A DNA stretch of 64,000 nucleotides from G963923945 sp965199175. Its GTDB lineage: Bacteria; Pseudomonadota; Alphaproteobacteria; G963923945. Below are positions 61,069-64,000 of the stretch, piece by piece; position 1 is the stretch's first letter, and each line of letters begins with the position of its first letter. Below the pieces are notes generated by a model. That model searched no databases. It was not told where the DNA came from and saw nothing but the letters and a program-made list of their open reading frames with translations. The translations under genes were made by a program, and so were the position numbers. The stretch is taken from NCBI GenBank assembly GCA_965199175.1, contig OZ240684.1, positions 372,001-436,000 on the forward strand, read 5' to 3'.

Positions 61069-61857
61069 TCAGGTGGCTGAACGATTGCGGCCATAGGCAA
61101 CGAAATGCGGATTGGCAAAGCCCGGTTTCCCATAAGTCAGGGGTTGATTGCTGGCTGCTTCAACGACTCTGCCACCAGCAGCAGCCAGAACCGCATGTCC
61201 GGCTGCGGTATCCCATTCCATCGTGCGCCCCAACCGTGGATACAAATCGGCCTGGCCACAGGCAACCAGACAAAATTTCAATGAGCTTCCGGTTGCTTTG
61301 ACCTCAGCGATATCCTGGCCATCCAGAAAGCGGCTGATTGCATCATGATCATTATGGGAGCGGCTGGCGACAACCGATAATCCGTGATCCGGTTGTATAC
61401 GGGTGTAAATCGGCTTTGGGTCATTATTGTCGTGGCTGACAAACGCAGCTTTATCCTGATCCCCGGAATAGGTTATTCCAAGGGCTGGGGCATGAACCAC
61501 GCCAATCACAGGTTGTCCGGATTCAATCAAAGCAATATTGACCGTAAATTCCCCGTTTTGGGATAAAAATTCCCTGGTGCCATCCAGGGGATCAACCAGC
61601 CAGAATCTGGTCCCGGTATGATCAGGTAAGCCGGTGGCCGAGACTCTTTCTTCAGCCACCAAAGGGATACCGGGATCAAGCTCTTCCAAAGCTGTTGCGA
61701 TGATATCCTCAGCCTGACGGTCGGCCTGGGTGACCGGGCTCAGATCTGCCTTTTTTTCAACATCTACGGTCTTTTTATAATAGCCCATGATGCAGTCACC
61801 AGCCTGGTGGGCGATGGTGGTCAGGCGGGTGGTGAGGGAAGAATCTCGATTGATCAT
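61069..61857 (-). CDS. cysQ: 3'(2'),5'-bisphosphate nucleotidase CysQ
   Basis: Removes the 3' phosphate from PAP, recycling the by-product of sulfate assimilation and preventing its toxicity. 262 residues from the ATG at 61857; an in-frame TTG at 61881 is an alternative. Metal-binding Li+-sensitive phosphatase motifs: VAEER near residue 70, DPLDGTREF near 89, and WDTAAGHAVLAAAGGRV near 214. First gene of the cysQ-tsaC-dehydrogenase-speE run. Confidence 0.93.
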   Translation of the reverse strand: MINRDSSLTTRLTTIAHQAGDCIMGYYKKTVDVEKKADLSPVTQADRQAEDIIATALEELDPGIPLVAEERVSATGLPDHTGTRFWLVDPLDGTREFLSQNGEFTVNIALIESGQPVIGVVHAPALGITYSGDQDKAAFVSHDNNDPKPIYTRIQPDHGLSVVASRSHNDHDAISRFLDGQDIAEVKATGSSLKFCLVACGQADLYPRLGRTMEWDTAAGHAVLAAAGGRVVEAASNQPLTYGKPGFANPHFVAYGRNRSAT

Positions 61858-62271
61858 AGAGAAACCCGGGTATTTGAGCAAAACGGGAAATGCCCGACAC
61901 AGTCAGGCACAAACAATCAGGCACAACAGTCATAAAAAGATATATCGCAGAAACATGACCATGCCTGTCAGTCAAATAGTTGCATATTTTTTATCTAAAA
62001 TATTTTTTTATTCATATTTTGAAAACATTTATATGATTGATTGGTTGCTAACCTTAACATATGTGGAAAATTGGATTATCCGTGAATTAGATAATAAAAA
62101 ATTGATTAAATATAATAAAAATTAGATAAAAATGACGTATATTTTGATTCTGAACATTATTGACGATCAATAATCAGTGTAAAGAGTACCCATTGAGTAA
62201 ATATACCAGGTTAAATATTTTGTGAATATTTGTCATGAGAAGAATATTTTCAATATAAAATTTGATAAAAA
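61858..62271. other. AT-rich divergent spacer between cysQ and the SPOR lipoprotein gene
   Basis: A 14-bp near duplication (CAGTCAGGCACAAA, CAATCAGGCACAAC; 61900-61927) followed by strongly AT-rich DNA. An open frame from 61957 to 62125 is possible, but its composition is that of AT-rich spacer and there is no SD, so I do not call it. It probably contains the promoters of the two divergent transcripts. Confidence 0.6.
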
Positions 62272-63078
62272 ATGAGACAATGTCTGATTATTGCAGTGAT
62301 GTGTTTTCTGGTGAGTGCCTGCGGCTTGCCACCGGCGGTTACTATTGCTTCTTACATGGTTGATTCTTTGCTCATGACAACGAGCGGTAAAAGCAGCACT
62401 GATCATCTGATTTCTTTGGTTTCTTCAAAAGATTGTGCGATGTGGCGGGTTGCCCGGGGTGATTCCATCTGTAATCCGTCGCCCCCTGGTGACCCCCGGG
62501 AAACCCTGATCACGGGTGAAGAAGACCAACCGGTTGCGCTGGCTCAATCTGACATTATTCAAGACATCATGCAATCTGATGTCGCTCAGCCTGATATTGG
62601 GGACAGCCGATTATTGATTTCCTTTCGCCCAGCTGACTATTCGGTTTATCCCCATGATCCGGCCCGCCTGCAACAGGTCTCTCCATCAACCCGGCCATCA
62701 ATCGGGATACAGCAACAGCACAGCATCAACCGATCACCGGATACCGGGGAGTTCGCTATTTCTCAGGCGCCCAATGTCATGATATTTGACGAGGTTGTAT
62801 CTGAAGACCCAATCACATTCCCGGATCAACCCCGACATACAAAGGTGGTCAGTCTTTGTATCGGCAGTTTCCGGGACCAGGAGCGGGCCCGGCGTTGGCG
62901 GCACCGCTTTGAAGATAAGGATGCCCGGGTTGTCCGGGTCCTGATCAATGGTACATTATGGCACCGTGTTCTCTTGTCGCCGCCAGCCGGGGAATCAATG
63001 GCTGAATTTGCCAGTCGTTTCGAGCAGGAAATGGGTCTTCCTTTCTGGTTGACCGATTCTGCCGACAATACTGGATAA
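62272..63078 (+). CDS. SPOR-domain lipoprotein
   Basis: 268 residues. Lipoprotein signal: a hydrophobic stretch, then LVSACG with the lipidated Cys at 17. A long polar, Pro/Ser/Asp/Gln-rich linker (about 60-190) precedes a C-terminal SPOR domain (KVVSLCIGSFRDQERARRWR, then VRVLINGTLWHRVLLSPPAG). SPOR domains bind denuded septal peptidoglycan, so a role at the division site is plausible by family. The ATG at 62272 lacks a clear SD. No neighbour supports a more precise role. Confidence 0.8.
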   Translation: MRQCLIIAVMCFLVSACGLPPAVTIASYMVDSLLMTTSGKSSTDHLISLVSSKDCAMWRVARGDSICNPSPPGDPRETLITGEEDQPVALAQSDIIQDIMQSDVAQPDIGDSRLLISFRPADYSVYPHDPARLQQVSPSTRPSIGIQQQHSINRSPDTGEFAISQAPNVMIFDEVVSEDPITFPDQPRHTKVVSLCIGSFRDQERARRWRHRFEDKDARVVRVLINGTLWHRVLLSPPAGESMAEFASRFEQEMGLPFWLTDSADNTG

Positions 63079-63186
63079 TATCCCGGATAATGTTTAAGAG
63101 TCGTTGCGTTTGCAGACGCATGAATCTCACCAATCCATTCCTGACAAATTCTACACAGGCCCTATCTTTGCCATAATCAGGTAAGA

Positions 63187-63192
63187 TATAAT
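63187..63192 (+). promoter_or_regulatory. Candidate -10 box for eipB
   Basis: A perfect TATAAT at 63187-63192, about 35 bp before the first eipB start codon. The expected -35 position (ATCTTT or TCTTTG near 63164-63170) matches poorly, so only the -10 part is supported. Confidence 0.35.
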
Positions 63193-63227
63193 AGTGCAAC
63201 TCCATTACACGCAAAGATATTCCCTAC

Positions 63228-64000
63228 ATGTTAAAGAGCATCGATACGTTTATGATGACACTTATGATGAGACTGTTTTTATCACGACTTTTATCACGAC
63301 CGCGAACAATCAGCCGCCATCTGTTATCGGGAGCCGGACTCCGCATCCAGATGCGCAGCATGACGCTGTTTTTATGTGTTGTGGCATGTGTGGTCTTTTT
63401 GAATCACACAGTATCAGCTGCTGATCATTTATTGTCTCATCGTGCCCAATACGCCATGTCGATTGATTCTTCTAAAATCTCTTCACTGCGTAGAGCCGAT
63501 CAGATTGTCGATGCGTCCGGGGTGATGCAAATGGAGTTGGTTGATGCATGTGAGGGCTGGAGTTCATCGCAAAATCTCAATGTGACGTTTCGTAATGCCG
63601 ATGGTGGCGGTGTGGTTTCTGATACGGCCTTTGCGAGTTGGGAAGCAAAAGATGGTTCGAATTACAGCTTTCAGGTCCGTAATGCCCTGAATAATCGTGC
63701 GTATGAGCAATTCAGCGGTCAGGCGACTCTTGCGCCGGATGGTGGTATTGCCGAATATACATATCCCAAAAGTCACCGCGTACAATTACCACCCAATACC
63801 CTGTTCCCGATGACGCATTTGCAGCTGTTGCTTGATGGGGCGCATCGTGGTGAGCGTGTCATTTCACGTGCCGTCTTTGAGGGGACCACGCAGGAGGGAA
63901 TCCATGAAATCAATGCGGTTATTGGTAAACCAGCAATTGATACAAAGCCTCACGTGGCTCTGCCGGAAACGGTCAGTAAAGCACGCTATTGGCCCATTCG
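63228..64000 (+). CDS. eipB: EipB/DUF1849-family periplasmic cell-envelope protein (partial, C-terminus outside window)
   Basis: Alphaproteobacterial periplasmic beta-spiral protein needed for envelope integrity (described in Brucella). At least 257 residues before the right edge. A signal peptide (MTLFLCVVACVVFLNHTVSA) ends before LLSHRAQYAMSIDSS; then ACEGWSSSQNLNVTF, ASWEAKDGSNYSFQVRNAL and LFPMTHLQLLLDGAHRGERV match the family. The frame is open from an ATG at 63228, but the signal peptide itself starts at 63360. The 44 residues between come partly from short duplications (63251-63298), so the true start may be 63351 or 63360. Confidence 0.85.
   Translation, partial: MLKSIDTFMMTLMMRLFLSRLLSRPRTISRHLLSGAGLRIQMRSMTLFLCVVACVVFLNHTVSAADHLLSHRAQYAMSIDSSKISSLRRADQIVDASGVMQMELVDACEGWSSSQNLNVTFRNADGGGVVSDTAFASWEAKDGSNYSFQVRNALNNRAYEQFSGQATLAPDGGIAEYTYPKSHRVQLPPNTLFPMTHLQLLLDGAHRGERVISRAVFEGTTQEGIHEINAVIGKPAIDTKPHVALPETVSKARYWPI

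Noticed and set aside
61957..62125. Small open frame in AT-rich DNA between cysQ and the SPOR gene
   Set aside because: No SD, spacer-like composition, ends in AAT/AAA codons, and no recognisable product.

Overview
The window looks like a chromosomal segment of an alphaproteobacterium with coding GC near 50% and much more AT-rich spacers. Evidence for the class: the unbroken order rplKAJL-rpoBC-rpsL-rpsG-fusA-tuf-S10-spc-alpha; rarA-crcB-rluC after rplQ; an L10-leader of the alphaproteobacterial type before rplJ; an adenylate kinase with a short LID; and an EipB (DUF1849) gene at the right edge. I cannot name the order or genus.

Layout. 1-1606: a partial MFS transporter and rlmB on the minus strand. 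1831-4996: a tufB-type cluster (tRNA-Tyr, tRNA-Gly, tuf, tRNA-Trp, secE, nusG). 5362-35853: the giant transcription/translation block on the plus strand, from rplK to rplQ, including rpoB, rpoC, fusA, a second tuf, secY, adk and rpoA. 36101-39846: rarA, crcB, a 2H-phosphoesterase-like gene and an RluA-family pseudouridine synthase. 39881-41272: a UbiH-type monooxygenase on the minus strand. 41510-43346: tRNA-Asp, a secreted acidic beta-helix protein and its terminator. 43409-51051, minus strand: two unrecognised charged coiled-coil proteins, ilvD, an alpha/beta hydrolase and manC. 51352-57353, minus strand: a large LEPR/DUF4347/cadherin-repeat surface protein split by a one-base frameshift. 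57688-61857, minus strand: cysQ, tsaC, an FAD-linked hydroxyacid dehydrogenase and speE as an apparent operon. 62272-64000, plus strand: a SPOR-domain lipoprotein and a partial eipB.

Most of the window is core machinery: RNA polymerase, most ribosomal proteins, elongation factors, SecE/SecY, NusG and four tRNAs. The accessory part is the envelope and surface section at 41-57 kb.

Two features stand out. First, a 1436-bp block holding tuf is present twice with no difference I could find, and the upstream copy carries the 3' end of fusA joined directly to the CCA end of tRNA-Gly. Second, most spacers, and several gene ends, contain short tandem duplications of 9-21 bp whose unit differs at each locus, as if replication slippage builds the non-coding DNA here. 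The same process appears to have added residues to L24, L3 and a UbiH-family enzyme, and may underlie the frameshift in the 300-bp-repeat surface protein.
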